From Bacteroidetes bacterium GWA2_32_17 (GTDB lineage Bacteria; Bacteroidota; Bacteroidia; Bacteroidales; GWA2-32-17), in contig MENF01000100.1 in the NCBI GenBank assembly GCA_001769035.1, positions 1 through 64,000 of the forward strand: a stretch of DNA of 64,000 nt. The letters run 5' to 3'. Below, piece after piece: positions 44,533 to 53,164 of this stretch (the first letter of the stretch is position 1; every line of letters begins with the position of its first letter). Made by a program: the position numbers and the translations under genes. Below the pieces are notes generated by a model. The model ran no database searches. It saw only the letters and a list, made by a program, of their open reading frames with translations, and was not told the origin of the DNA.

Positions 44533-45531
44533 ATGCAAAAATTAAATGCTGTAATTACCGGAGTTGGAGTTTATGTTCCAGAATATATTCTAACTAACGA
44601 AGAACTTAGCAGAATGGTTGATACAACTGATGAGTGGATAATGACACGTATTGGTATTAAAGAACGACATATATTACGCGAACCAGGAAAGGGATCGAGC
44701 GATTTGGGAGTGAATGCTGTAAATGAACTTTTACAAAAAACAAAAACAAAGCCAGAAGAAATTGAATTGCTTATTTGCGCTACTGTTACTCCCGATATGC
44801 AGTTTCCTGCTACTGCAAACATTATTTGCGATAAAGTTGGAATAAAAAACGCTTTTAGTTTCGATGTTAATGCTGGATGCAGTGGTTTTTTATATGCTTT
44901 ATCTGCCGGTGCTAAATTTATTGAATCGGGCAAATACAAAAAAGTTATTGTTGTAGGAACCGAAAAAATGTCGTCAATTGTTGATTATACCGACCGTGCT
45001 GTTTGTCCTATTTTTGGCGATGGAGCTGGTGCAGTGTTGCTCGAACCTACTACCGAAAATTTTGGGTTAATAGACGAAATCCTTTTATCAGATGGTTTCG
45101 GAAGAGTTCATTTACATCAAAAAGCTGGCGGTTCTTTAAAACCAGCATCTTTTGAAACTGTAGCAACTAAAGAACATTTTATTTATCAGGAAGGACAACC
45201 GGTTTTTAAATGGGCTGTCGTTAAAATGGCTGATGTTTCGCTTGAAATAATGGAACGTAATAACATTAAACCCGAAGATTTGGCATGGTTAGTTCCACAT
45301 CAGGCAAATTTGCGTATTATTGATGCCACAGCAAGCAGAATGAAACTTAACAAAGACCAGGTAATGATTAACATTCAAAAATATGGAAACACAACCTCGG
45401 CTACTTTGCCTTTATGCTTATACGAATGGGAATCGCGACTTAAAAAAGGCGACAATATAATTTTATCGGCTTTTGGTGCCGGCTTTACATGGGGAGCTAT
45501 CTATATTAAATGGGGGTATAATACAAACTAA
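44533..45531 (+). CDS. fabH: 3-oxoacyl-ACP synthase III
   Basis: 332 residues, normal FabH length. The catalytic triad is visible: Cys in [16 protein letters not shown], His in [13 protein letters not shown] and Asn in [11 protein letters not shown]. The N-terminal [18 protein letters not shown] and the C-terminal [15 protein letters not shown] are typical. It condenses a CoA-activated primer with malonyl-ACP to start fatty acid synthesis. Last gene of the operon; it converges on gspF. Confidence 0.97.
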   Translation: MQKLNAVITGVGVYVPEYILTNEELSRMVDTTDEWIMTRIGIKERHILREPGKGSSDLGVNAVNELLQKTKTKPEEIELLICATVTPDMQFPATANIICDKVGIKNAFSFDVNAGCSGFLYALSAGAKFIESGKYKKVIVVGTEKMSSIVDYTDRAVCPIFGDGAGAVLLEPTTENFGLIDEILLSDGFGRVHLHQKAGGSLKPASFETVATKEHFIYQEGQPVFKWAVVKMADVSLEIMERNNIKPEDLAWLVPHQANLRIIDATASRMKLNKDQVMINIQKYGNTTSATLPLCLYEWESRLKKGDNIILSAFGAGFTWGAIYIKWGYNTN

Positions 45532-45640
45532 CAACTTTTATTTGTTAACCCAGTCGTAATAGGGTTTTTTATCTCAGGGTTGTTTTTTTTAAGCCATTTT
45601 AAGAGCCAAAATACATCCTTTTGCTGATAAATCCTCGCTT

Positions 45641-45799
45641 AGCCCACATTGCAGAAAAAACTATCAAAAACAAGAAATATTGGTTAATAACTCATCCATT
45701 TATTAACATTTACAAAAAGATAAAATTGTATTCAGCTAATATTCAATGTGTTGCGTTTTTATGAAAAAAGCATATTTGAAATGTGTTCCCCCCTGTCTC
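45641..45799. mobile_element. MITE-like family C, partial copy (inverted relative to the xre copy)
   Basis: 45643-45799, CCCACATTGCAGAAAAAACT... to ...CCCCCCTGTCTC, is the reverse complement of 61044-61199 with only a handful of differences. One end (TTAG-CCCACATTGCA) is intact apart from one base of the TTAA; the other end cannot be found, so the copy is truncated or has a different interior. The remainder of the 363-bp intergenic gap (45800-45894) holds nothing recognisable. Confidence 0.7.
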
Positions 45800-45894
45800 G
45801 TGTTAATATTCACAAAAAGGATCCACTTTTATTCACTAAAAGTATTCCAGCAAAAATAAAAAAAGTGGTTTTTAAAACCTTTGGTTTCTAAAAC

Positions 45895-47043
45895 TTATCC
45901 ATACACACTCGTGCTAATACTAAACAATGGAAGGTACATTGCAACAAGAATAATTCCTACCAAAATACCTACGAAAATAATTAATATGGGTTCTAGAAGG
46001 CTGCTAAGCATGCTAATTTTATGTTCTAACTCATCGGAATAATGCTTATTGAGTTTATCGAATATTTTATCGAGTTGGTTTACTTCTTCACCAACACGTA
46101 CTAATGAAATTACACGTTTTTCAAAAATCGGGAATTTATTCATGCTTTCATATAACAAAGAACCTTTTAAAATATCCTGCTGTATTTTTTCAAGTGCTTT
46201 TTCGAAGGGATAAAATCCAATCATATTTTGCACAAGTTCGATGGATTTTAGCATGGGTGTATGCGAACCCATAAGCATAGACATTGACTGGCAAAAACGT
46301 GATATATAAATTTTCTTTGCAATTGGTCCTAAAATGGGTAATCTCAAAATTATTTTACTTTTTAATTTTCGATACCAGTCCTTTTTCCGTTGCAAATAAA
46401 TAAGTAGTACAATTCCCAAAATAATAATTATAAACCATCCTATATTTTTAGAAAACATATTGGAAACATCAATAATAAATTGTGTTAATGCAGGTAATTT
46501 TCCATTAAAGCGTTTAAATACATCTACAAACATAGGTACTATAAAATTCATCATAAAAATTACCGCAATAACAGCAGTTAAAAGAACCATTATTGGATAT
46601 GTAAATGAATTTACTATTTGCCTTTTTTGCTTTACTTTTTTATTAAGAAATTCAGCCAAATCTTCGAGAACTTCATTTATGCGTCCACTTTCTTCCCCAA
46701 TTTTTAAGCTGAAATGTTCATAAACAGTAAATTTTCCCGAATCCATAATAGCTTCAGACAAACTTTTTCCGTTAATTACCTGTTTGTATATAGATTCGAA
46801 AAGAGCTTTATCATTTTTTTTATTTTGTTCTTCAATCACTAATTCTAAAGCTGTTTTTACATCAATTCCTGAGGAAAGTAAAGTACTAAGTTCAGAAAAG
46901 AAATTCTCCTTTTTTTTGTCGCTCAGCTTATTTCCGAAAAGAGAAATATCGCGTGAAAAGAAATCGGCTAATTCGTTCTTTTTTTTCGCTTGCCCTATCT
47001 CTTTTTCGCGGTTTGGTTTTATTTGCTTTATATCAATGCTCAT
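45895..47043 (-). CDS. GspF/PilC-like inner-membrane platform protein
   Basis: 382 residues with two T2SSF domains: about 50-170 (FFSELSTLLSSGIDVKTALELVIEEQ, FTVYEHFSLKIGEESGRINEVLEDLAEFLNKK) and about 250-370 (FCQSMSMLMGSHTPMLKSIELVQNMIG, VISLVRVGEEVNQLDKIFDKLNKHY). Membrane helices lie at about 147-172, 196-217 and 350-375. It is the polytopic platform that couples the ATPase to pseudopilin assembly. Last gene of the operon; its start overlaps the preceding pseudopilin gene by 11 bp. Confidence 0.92.
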   Translation of the reverse strand: MSIDIKQIKPNREKEIGQAKKKNELADFFSRDISLFGNKLSDKKKENFFSELSTLLSSGIDVKTALELVIEEQNKKNDKALFESIYKQVINGKSLSEAIMDSGKFTVYEHFSLKIGEESGRINEVLEDLAEFLNKKVKQKRQIVNSFTYPIMVLLTAVIAVIFMMNFIVPMFVDVFKRFNGKLPALTQFIIDVSNMFSKNIGWFIIIILGIVLLIYLQRKKDWYRKLKSKIILRLPILGPIAKKIYISRFCQSMSMLMGSHTPMLKSIELVQNMIGFYPFEKALEKIQQDILKGSLLYESMNKFPIFEKRVISLVRVGEEVNQLDKIFDKLNKHYSDELEHKISMLSSLLEPILIIFVGILVGIILVAMYLPLFSISTSVYG

Positions 47044-47515
47044 TGTTTATTGGGTCTATATAAAATAATAAATCTCTTGAATATTCTTTAGTTATATGCA
47101 ACGGAAAAACAAATTCTCCCTGCTTAATGTTTATCAATATATCGTTAACGTATTTATTTTCGTTATCTAAATAATTTACTTCAATTTCCTGAACTTTGTT
47201 ATAAAAAGTATCAGTTACTTCACTTTTTGTTCTTATAACAAAATTACCTTCAAAACTGTAATTGATAGTTTTTCCGGCTTCAAAAACCAAAGTTAAATCC
47301 GAATTATCGCCATGTACTTCATACGATTTATCCATATCTGAACGAAATGTTGAAACCAGCATTAGCAACTCACTATCCATTTTGCCCTTTTCTTTAAAAT
47401 CAAGATAATATTGATTTAAATTCATATAAATAGTAAGAGCAATACCAATGACAATGGAACTGACAATCATTGCCACCATCAATTCTATCATGGTAAATGC
47501 CTTTAATTTTTTCAT
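47033..47515 (-). CDS. Pseudopilin-like protein (PilW/GspJ type)
   Basis: 160 residues. A type IV prepilin leader MKKLKA is followed by FTMIELMVAMIVSSIVIGIALTIYM: the Phe+1 and Glu+5 are present, but the residue before the cleavage site is Ala instead of the usual Gly. The C-terminal part is beta-rich (about 60-160). Its size and position suggest a minor pseudopilin. 2 bp separate it from the preceding pseudopilin gene. Confidence 0.85.
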   Translation of the reverse strand: MKKLKAFTMIELMVAMIVSSIVIGIALTIYMNLNQYYLDFKEKGKMDSELLMLVSTFRSDMDKSYEVHGDNSDLTLVFEAGKTINYSFEGNFVIRTKSEVTDTFYNKVQEIEVNYLDNENKYVNDILINIKQGEFVFPLHITKEYSRDLLFYIDPINNEH

Positions 47516-47517
47516 TT

Positions 47518-47895
47518 TTATTTGGGACTTGGATTTGTTATTTCTGCTGTTTGAACTCTTATTATTTCCTCACGTTCTATAATGGGTTTATTCTCTAATG
47601 TAAATGCTGTAATTTTTAGAATTTTCAAGGATTTTGAGTTTGGATATTCTTCAGTAGTTTTTTTAATCAACATTCCAGGGAAATTAAATTCTTCATCGAG
47701 GTAATTCAGGTCTTTTTTTGCTTCGTTTAAAATATTTCCTGTATAAATAATTGCTTCTAATTTTTTTCTGTTTTTTCCCATTCCAGATAAGTTTACAAAT
47801 GCTAGTGAAGCAAGACTTGAAATAACTAAAATAATAATCATTGAGACGAGTACTTCAATCAACGTAAATGAAGGTAATTTCTTTATTGCAACCAT
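47518..47895 (-). CDS. Pseudopilin-like protein (GspI/PilV type)
   Basis: 125 residues. Leader MVAIKKLPS, then FTLIEVLVSMIIILVISSLASLAFV with Phe+1 and Glu+5; the -1 residue is Ser rather than Gly. A short C-terminal domain follows. Probably a minor pseudopilin. It overlaps the end of the upstream K/X-like gene by 13 bp. Confidence 0.83.
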   Translation of the reverse strand: MVAIKKLPSFTLIEVLVSMIIILVISSLASLAFVNLSGMGKNRKKLEAIIYTGNILNEAKKDLNYLDEEFNFPGMLIKKTTEEYPNSKSLKILKITAFTLENKPIIEREEIIRVQTAEITNPSPK

Positions 47896-49136
47896 CTTAT
47901 TACTTCTTTTTTATTACTTGATTCGAGTAAGCTTATTCCTGTAAAATACTTCGATAATCCTTCAAAATTTACGGTAGCATTTAATAAGTGATTTTCATAC
48001 ACTGATGAAGGTGTTGAAAGGATGAATCGTTTGCAATATAAGCTGCCATTTACACATCCTTTATGATCGACTAACGAATTACAATATACTTGTCCATTTA
48101 TTATAACATCTTTCTCAATTTTAAGAATAGAACTGTTTTTTTGCTGTTCTTTTTCACGAAATAAAACAAGTGCTCCTGATAATTCGGTTTTTTCACCAAT
48201 GCTTATAAAAGATGAAGTTTTTGAATCTTTTTTATTCAATAATGCTATTACACTTGGGTATATCAACCGACAATCTTCTTCAATTTTTGCTGAATCTGTA
48301 ACAAATGCCTGTAATGTTCCCTGAAAATTATTTTCTATAATAACATAAGGTGCATATATTACAACATCACAAATTTGTGCAGATTCTTTTATCTCAATTC
48401 CTTTTGTTGATTTAATAATTACATTCCCTGATATTATTTTATTTTCTAAAATAATTATTTGTTCCGAATAGACATAAAGTGTTTTTTTGTTGAAATCATT
48501 AGAAATAGTATCTTTTTTCTGAATTGATTCAAACCATATCAAACTATCATGGGTACCTGGTTTTCCTTCAAGCATTGCAACATTATAATCAACCATACTT
48601 TTATTCAATTCGGGTAAGTTTTTTTCGCTTTGTTTTATTTCGCCTTCCACGAATTTTGTTCCTGAAAAACTACTGCCTTCGATATAAGCTCTTTTTATAC
48701 CTTTTTTTGGTAACCAGCATGTTCCTTTTAGTAAAGTTTTACCACATACATTTAAATAATCGTCCTGATCGCATAAGTACAAAGCCACTTTATTACCACT
48801 GAAAATATCATCACCAATTAGGGCTTTTTTTGAATAATTAAATCTGTTCCACTTTCCACTGCATACTATTATCTGGTAAAAACCCCATATATTTTTTTGG
48901 AAAGTAATTTCCCTTACTTCATCGTCAAATAAATTAATTTTATTTTGGTTTAAAGTTTCAGGTATTTCGAGCACAATATTCATTGAAGAATTCACATCGC
49001 ATACAAGCCTTTCCTTTATAAATTCATCATCGAGATAACGATTCTGATAAAATGTCCAAAGAATAAAAAAACCGGATAATAATGCGATGATAATTGATAT
49101 AAAAACTGCGTAAAATAGTGCGGCGGCTTTTATCAT
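47883..49136 (-). CDS. Large minor-pseudopilin-like protein (GspK/PilX position)
   Basis: 417 residues. The N-terminus MIKAAALFYAVFISIIIALLSGFFILWTFYQ is a pilin-like hydrophobic helix, but without a clear Glu+5. The rest is beta-rich; the region of about 200-400 has short repeated strands (GNVIIKSTKGIEIKESAQICDVVIYAPYVIIENNFQG) resembling a bactofilin- or beta-helix-like fold. By position between C/P and the small pseudopilins and by size it is the likely counterpart of GspK, the tip pseudopilin, but there is no clear sequence match. 15 bp separate it from the MORN gene. Confidence 0.6.
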   Translation of the reverse strand: MIKAAALFYAVFISIIIALLSGFFILWTFYQNRYLDDEFIKERLVCDVNSSMNIVLEIPETLNQNKINLFDDEVREITFQKNIWGFYQIIVCSGKWNRFNYSKKALIGDDIFSGNKVALYLCDQDDYLNVCGKTLLKGTCWLPKKGIKRAYIEGSSFSGTKFVEGEIKQSEKNLPELNKSMVDYNVAMLEGKPGTHDSLIWFESIQKKDTISNDFNKKTLYVYSEQIIILENKIISGNVIIKSTKGIEIKESAQICDVVIYAPYVIIENNFQGTLQAFVTDSAKIEEDCRLIYPSVIALLNKKDSKTSSFISIGEKTELSGALVLFREKEQQKNSSILKIEKDVIINGQVYCNSLVDHKGCVNGSLYCKRFILSTPSSVYENHLLNATVNFEGLSKYFTGISLLESSNKKEVIRWLQ

Positions 49137-49151
49137 ATTTTCGTTAAAGAA

Positions 49152-49940
49152 TTAATGGTCAATTTTAGTGTCGGAATTTGTGTTATTGTTGCTTATGTTT
49201 TTCTGTTCTTTATCTTTCTTTTTCCAGAAAGGTTTTTTGTCAGAGTTATTGCTCTTTGTTTTTTCTTCTTTTATTTTATTTTCTTTTGAATTCTCTTTAT
49301 TTTTCTCTTTAACTTTCGAATTGTTTTTGTCATTTTCAGGCTTTTCTTTCTTCACTTTTTCTTTTTTTTCTTTAGAAGGTTTCTCATCTGCAACCTTAAC
49401 AGATTTAATTTCTGGTTCTTTAATAATTTCTTTATCTTTTATAAATTTCTTTATTATTGTTGAATCAGGAGAAACAATAGTACACTTACCCTGTTTGAGA
49501 CCTTTTTTGTAATTTGTTGTAGTGATAATTTTTCCAGTTTTGTCAATAGCTATTTCTTTGCCATCTTTCATCCCATTTTTCATGTTTTCTATAAGACTTA
49601 AACCACCTTTTTTATTCCAGGTTTTCCATTCTCCTTTTTTCAAACCTTTTTTAAAGAATCCTTGCGTCATTAAGTTTTTATCTTTATCGAAAACAAAATA
49701 CTTTCCATCTAAAAGTTTTCCGTAATATCCTCCTGCATTTTTTTCAATTTTATCGGAATTATACCAATAGTAAACAAAATTGTTTTTAGGTTTGATGTTT
49801 ACATTTTTAAGTCTTATTATAGCTTTTACTGTAGAATCCTGATTATTTACGATAATTTCAGTTCGTTTCATTTTAGGTGGGTTTTGTGCAAAACCAACGA
49901 AATTGATAAACAGTAATAAAAGGGATAAAAATGATTTCAT
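49152..49940 (-). CDS. Exported MORN/YwqK-repeat protein with Lys/Glu-rich tail
   Basis: 262 residues. A signal peptide (MKSFLSLLLLFINFVGFAQ) is followed by about five YwqK/MORN_2-type repeats (about 70-160; GGYYGKLLDGKYFVFDKDKN, GFFKKGLKKGEWKTWNKKGG, NGMKDGKEIAIDKTGK) and a highly charged low-complexity C-terminus (about 175-262, mostly K, E, N, S). It is not a standard secretion-system part, but it sits inside the operon with 4 bp to the C/P gene and 15 bp to the K/X-like gene. A role as periplasmic accessory or cell-wall-binding factor is a guess. Confidence 0.78.
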   Translation of the reverse strand: MKSFLSLLLLFINFVGFAQNPPKMKRTEIIVNNQDSTVKAIIRLKNVNIKPKNNFVYYWYNSDKIEKNAGGYYGKLLDGKYFVFDKDKNLMTQGFFKKGLKKGEWKTWNKKGGLSLIENMKNGMKDGKEIAIDKTGKIITTTNYKKGLKQGKCTIVSPDSTIIKKFIKDKEIIKEPEIKSVKVADEKPSKEKKEKVKKEKPENDKNNSKVKEKNKENSKENKIKEEKTKSNNSDKKPFWKKKDKEQKNISNNNTNSDTKIDH

Positions 49941-49944
49941 ATTA

Positions 49945-50448
49945 TTATTTTATCTTAAATATTGTTTTTAATTCTCCTGCATATTTAACAATTACCGAAT
50001 CATTAAATAGTTTATTTATTTCCACTTCATTTATTACATTTCCCTGGTATATAATAAAATCTTTTCCATTTATTTTTAATAGTCCTGTTTGATTCTTTGA
50101 TTTTTGATTTGTTATAATACCTTGGTATGAAAATTTTGGCCAATTAATTATCGTTTTTTCGACTTTGGGAATTTCTTTTTGTTTCACAATTTTTATAACT
50201 TTTTGATTATTCGGGTTTCCATTTTGATTATTCGAATTATTACCTTTTCCCAAAAAAGGATCACGGTAATTGGAAGCTAATTGAAAAGTGTCTGAAACAG
50301 TATTTTGTTCGTTTTTTTGTTTAGGAATATTTTGACTTACTATTTCGTCTTCATCGGAATTAACATAACTGAAAAGTTTATATGCAATAGTACCCCATAC
50401 GAGAACTACTAAAAAAATCAATATATATCTAACCGATTTATTTTTCAT
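49945..50448 (-). CDS. GspC/PilP-like periplasmic adaptor
   Basis: 167 residues. An N-terminal membrane helix (about 6-25), a flexible N/Q-rich linker, a YRDPFLG motif typical of PilP and a C-terminal HR-like beta domain (about 105-167; WPKFSYQGIITNQKSKNQTGLLKINGKDFIIYQGN...DSVIVKY). GspC/PilP link the inner-membrane platform to the secretin. It overlaps the FN3-like gene by 11 bp. Confidence 0.82.
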   Translation of the reverse strand: MKNKSVRYILIFLVVLVWGTIAYKLFSYVNSDEDEIVSQNIPKQKNEQNTVSDTFQLASNYRDPFLGKGNNSNNQNGNPNNQKVIKIVKQKEIPKVEKTIINWPKFSYQGIITNQKSKNQTGLLKINGKDFIIYQGNVINEVEINKLFNDSVIVKYAGELKTIFKIK

Positions 50449-51409
50449 AAATAAATTTCTTCCCTAAACTAATACTGCCAATATTTCCGGCTGCATCCAA
50501 TGGTTTTATTCTCCAAAAATATGTATTAGCTGTTTGCATGGTATAAGTGTATGTTGTATCAGTAACAAGTACTTTAAAAACATTTCCGGAAGTTGAAAAC
50601 ACAGAATCTGTAGAGAGAAATAGACTATCTTTTAGCGTAGAACCTGAGTTCGCTCCTCTGGTCCATCTGAATGTGAGATGAGAAATCGTTAATATACTGT
50701 CATTAATAGTGTCATTTGTTGCCGGATATGTCAAAGTTGGTGTATTTGGTCTGGTTGTATCAACCACCAATGTTCGTGTTGTAAAAAGTGAACTTGATGT
50801 TCCGTTTTGTGCCTGAATACCCCATGTATAAAATCCTTCAATCAGGGTAATGCTTATAGTATCTCCTGAAACAATATGGGGATTTAATGCAAGAGAGCCA
50901 TTCCAATCGGGACTACGGATTTCTAAACGGTAATCAGTAGCATTATATAATTCGTACCACTTGAATTGTAATGTAGTTTGATTTGTTGCTAAACTATTTG
51001 TAGGTGAAATAAGAACTACCTGCTGGCCAGATAAATCAGCCGTGCTATCAATTTTTAATGAATAGGTTGTATAAACAGTTTCACTATTTCCGTTTATCGC
51101 TTTAACTCTCCACTGAAATGTTCCCGGATATAGTGTAAATGTAAACTTGTTAGTTGTTATATTTGTATCTGCAACCATTTGATTAATTGCTAAAAAAGAC
51201 GAATCAACAATTTGCAGATTGTAACTGGTTGCTCCAATAACTTCTTCCCACCAAAATGTGTGAGAAAGGGTTGTTGTTTGAAGATTATTTGCTGGTGCAA
51301 TAATGGTAACAGTTTTACCATCAAGATCTTCTTCTACAATATCTTTACAGCTTGTAACAAATATTACAGGAAGAATCATCCATAATAAATTGAGCCATGT
51401 CTTATTCAT
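50438..51409 (-). CDS. Lipoprotein with fibronectin-III-like repeats
   Basis: 323 residues. A lipoprotein signal (LLWMILPVIFVTSC, Cys 21) is followed by three repeats of about 95 residues beginning 'TIIAPANNLQTTTLSHTFWWEEVIGATSYNLQI', 'VLISPTNSLATNQTTLQFKWYELYNATDYRLEI' and 'LTYPATNDTINDSILTISHLTFRWTRGAN', i.e. FN3-like sandwich domains. No such protein belongs to standard T2SS/T4P sets; it overlaps both its neighbours (by 8 and 11 bp), so it is made with the machine. It might serve as a pilotin-like or surface-exposed accessory (inference). Confidence 0.8.
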   Translation of the reverse strand: MNKTWLNLLWMILPVIFVTSCKDIVEEDLDGKTVTIIAPANNLQTTTLSHTFWWEEVIGATSYNLQIVDSSFLAINQMVADTNITTNKFTFTLYPGTFQWRVKAINGNSETVYTTYSLKIDSTADLSGQQVVLISPTNSLATNQTTLQFKWYELYNATDYRLEIRSPDWNGSLALNPHIVSGDTISITLIEGFYTWGIQAQNGTSSSLFTTRTLVVDTTRPNTPTLTYPATNDTINDSILTISHLTFRWTRGANSGSTLKDSLFLSTDSVFSTSGNVFKVLVTDTTYTYTMQTANTYFWRIKPLDAAGNIGSISLGKKFIYEK

Positions 51410-51941
51410 TTCTTACTTTTTTAAAGTTTTGAAAATAGAGCGTTGCAAAAAGTTTTATTGAACCGGTTTTATAATCCTTTTGAGAAGCGAACCGAAGTGA
51501 AACTATTTTTCCAAGACGAAATTTTTGTTCGAGATTATAAACTAATGTTAAAATCTTAATAAAATTACCCTCAATTACAACCTGATTGGTTTCTACTTCA
51601 AAATCCTGATTTTTAAAATATATTGTTTCAGGAAACTCCGTAAGTACTACATTGTTCTTTTGGCAGTATTCACTTACCTTTTCCAGTAAAATTTTCTGAA
51701 AATCAGTACTTGTATCAGGATTCATTCCAACTGACCTTTCAATGGAAGCTAATTGCTGTTCAACATTTAATATTTCTGAGGGAGCAGTTTGTATATTTTT
51801 CAATTGGTTTTTATATTCACTGCATTCCATATATATATTTATTGTTTTTCGGAATGAAAGGTAATACGAAAGAAAAAGCATAACAACTACTCCTATCGCA
51901 AGTAGTTTCACTTTTTTATTATATGTTTTTCTTTCAGCCAT
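51402..51941 (-). CDS. GspM/PilO-like protein
   Basis: 179 residues: one membrane helix (about 12-29; LLAIGVVVMLFLSYYLSF), a coiled coil (about 35-75) and a small ferredoxin-like domain (about 80-175; VVLTEFPETIYFKNQDFEVETNQVVIEGNFIKILTLVYNLEQKF). This architecture and the position after the L/N gene identify it as the PilO/GspM counterpart. It shares a base with its upstream neighbour. Confidence 0.78.
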   Translation of the reverse strand: MAERKTYNKKVKLLAIGVVVMLFLSYYLSFRKTINIYMECSEYKNQLKNIQTAPSEILNVEQQLASIERSVGMNPDTSTDFQKILLEKVSEYCQKNNVVLTEFPETIYFKNQDFEVETNQVVIEGNFIKILTLVYNLEQKFRLGKIVSLRFASQKDYKTGSIKLFATLYFQNFKKVRNE

Positions 51942-53164
51942 TAATTAAATATCATTTCTATTTTAAATTCCCCTTTTACAACAGCATTCTCCTGTGAATA
52001 ATTCATAATGTTAATTTGTTTTACCCACTTTTGCTGCTGGAGTTTTTTTATCCAGTCGTTTAAAATATTTGAATTAGGTGTAATTCCGGAAATTAGTATA
52101 GTATTCCTGTTAAATTCAGGAGCCTGATTTTCTTTTAATTTCTTTTTTAACGGATTTATATCCATAACAGTAAGTGTAATAGTTTCGGGCAAGGTTAAGG
52201 CAATCTGATCGGCAAAATAGGATTGACGACTGCTTTCTGAAAGATTATAATCTTTAAAAAAATCCTTTTTTAGTTTAAGTTCTGATTTCAATGTGTCCAA
52301 TCGTTTGATTAAATCTGTATTTAAACTCACTTTATAGGATAACTTATCGGACTGTTTCCGAAAATTATCAAACAAAAGAAAACTTATTAGTAACAAAGTA
52401 AAAATAAAAACAAGTGCAGTCCAGCCTCCCATAACAAATATCCTTTTATTCCAATATTCATCGGCTTGTTTTTGAATATTATCAGGTAATTTAGTTTCAT
52501 CAAATAAATTCAGGAGATAACAAAATCCTGCTGTAAATGAAAGAAGAATAGTTCCTTCAAGATTTTCATTCCCGACACGAATAATAGAACCTGCAGTTAA
52601 ATTTGATGTGCGATTAATTTCAACAATTAAATTATTTTTTATTTGCAGTTGTTGCAATGGTATTTCAATAATATTTTCTTTTGTTTCAACAAAACTTAAT
52701 AAATGATTAATTATTAGGGGTCCTAAAGAAACATTTACGATAATTTTTCCGGCATCATTAAAGATATTGCAAATCTCATTTAATTGCTGAATTCTAATAA
52801 GCGAAATAAAAACAAAATCGCCTTCTGTTTTGTATTTTTCAAAATAAAACTCACTTGAATTTGAATTTGGCAACACCTGATTTAACAAGTTTTCATCCGA
52901 GCTGTCTTTTTCAACCATCACTTTTCTTATAATAACACCCTTACCATCTATTACTAACTGAACGGGCAAAGAAGATGGAAGTATTTTCATTAATTCTTCA
53001 ATAGTTGTGATACCGGAATGTCTTTTAGTGATTTCTACCTTGTTCTTTTTCTTTTGAAGTATAACAACAGAAAAAATATTGCTGCCATCAGTCTGAATAT
53101 TAACTGACACACCGGCAACAGAATTGCCTTTTATTAACTCTATTTTCTTTAGCTTCTGAAGCAT
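51941..53164 (-). CDS. GspL / PilM-PilN-like protein
   Basis: 407 residues. A cytoplasmic N-terminal part (about 1-230) with beta-rich actin-like traits (GVSVNIQTDGSNIFSVVILQKK; VQLVIDGKGVIIRKVMVE), one membrane helix (about 243-266; GWTALVFIFTLLLISFLLFD), then a coiled coil and a periplasmic ferredoxin-like domain (about 310-405; LPETITLTVMDINPLKKK). It is thus GspL-like, with the PilM and PilN functions in one chain. It shares one base with the secretin gene end and one with the M/O gene start. Confidence 0.77.
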   Translation of the reverse strand: MLQKLKKIELIKGNSVAGVSVNIQTDGSNIFSVVILQKKKNKVEITKRHSGITTIEELMKILPSSLPVQLVIDGKGVIIRKVMVEKDSSDENLLNQVLPNSNSSEFYFEKYKTEGDFVFISLIRIQQLNEICNIFNDAGKIIVNVSLGPLIINHLLSFVETKENIIEIPLQQLQIKNNLIVEINRTSNLTAGSIIRVGNENLEGTILLSFTAGFCYLLNLFDETKLPDNIQKQADEYWNKRIFVMGGWTALVFIFTLLLISFLLFDNFRKQSDKLSYKVSLNTDLIKRLDTLKSELKLKKDFFKDYNLSESSRQSYFADQIALTLPETITLTVMDINPLKKKLKENQAPEFNRNTILISGITPNSNILNDWIKKLQQQKWVKQINIMNYSQENAVVKGEFKIEMIFN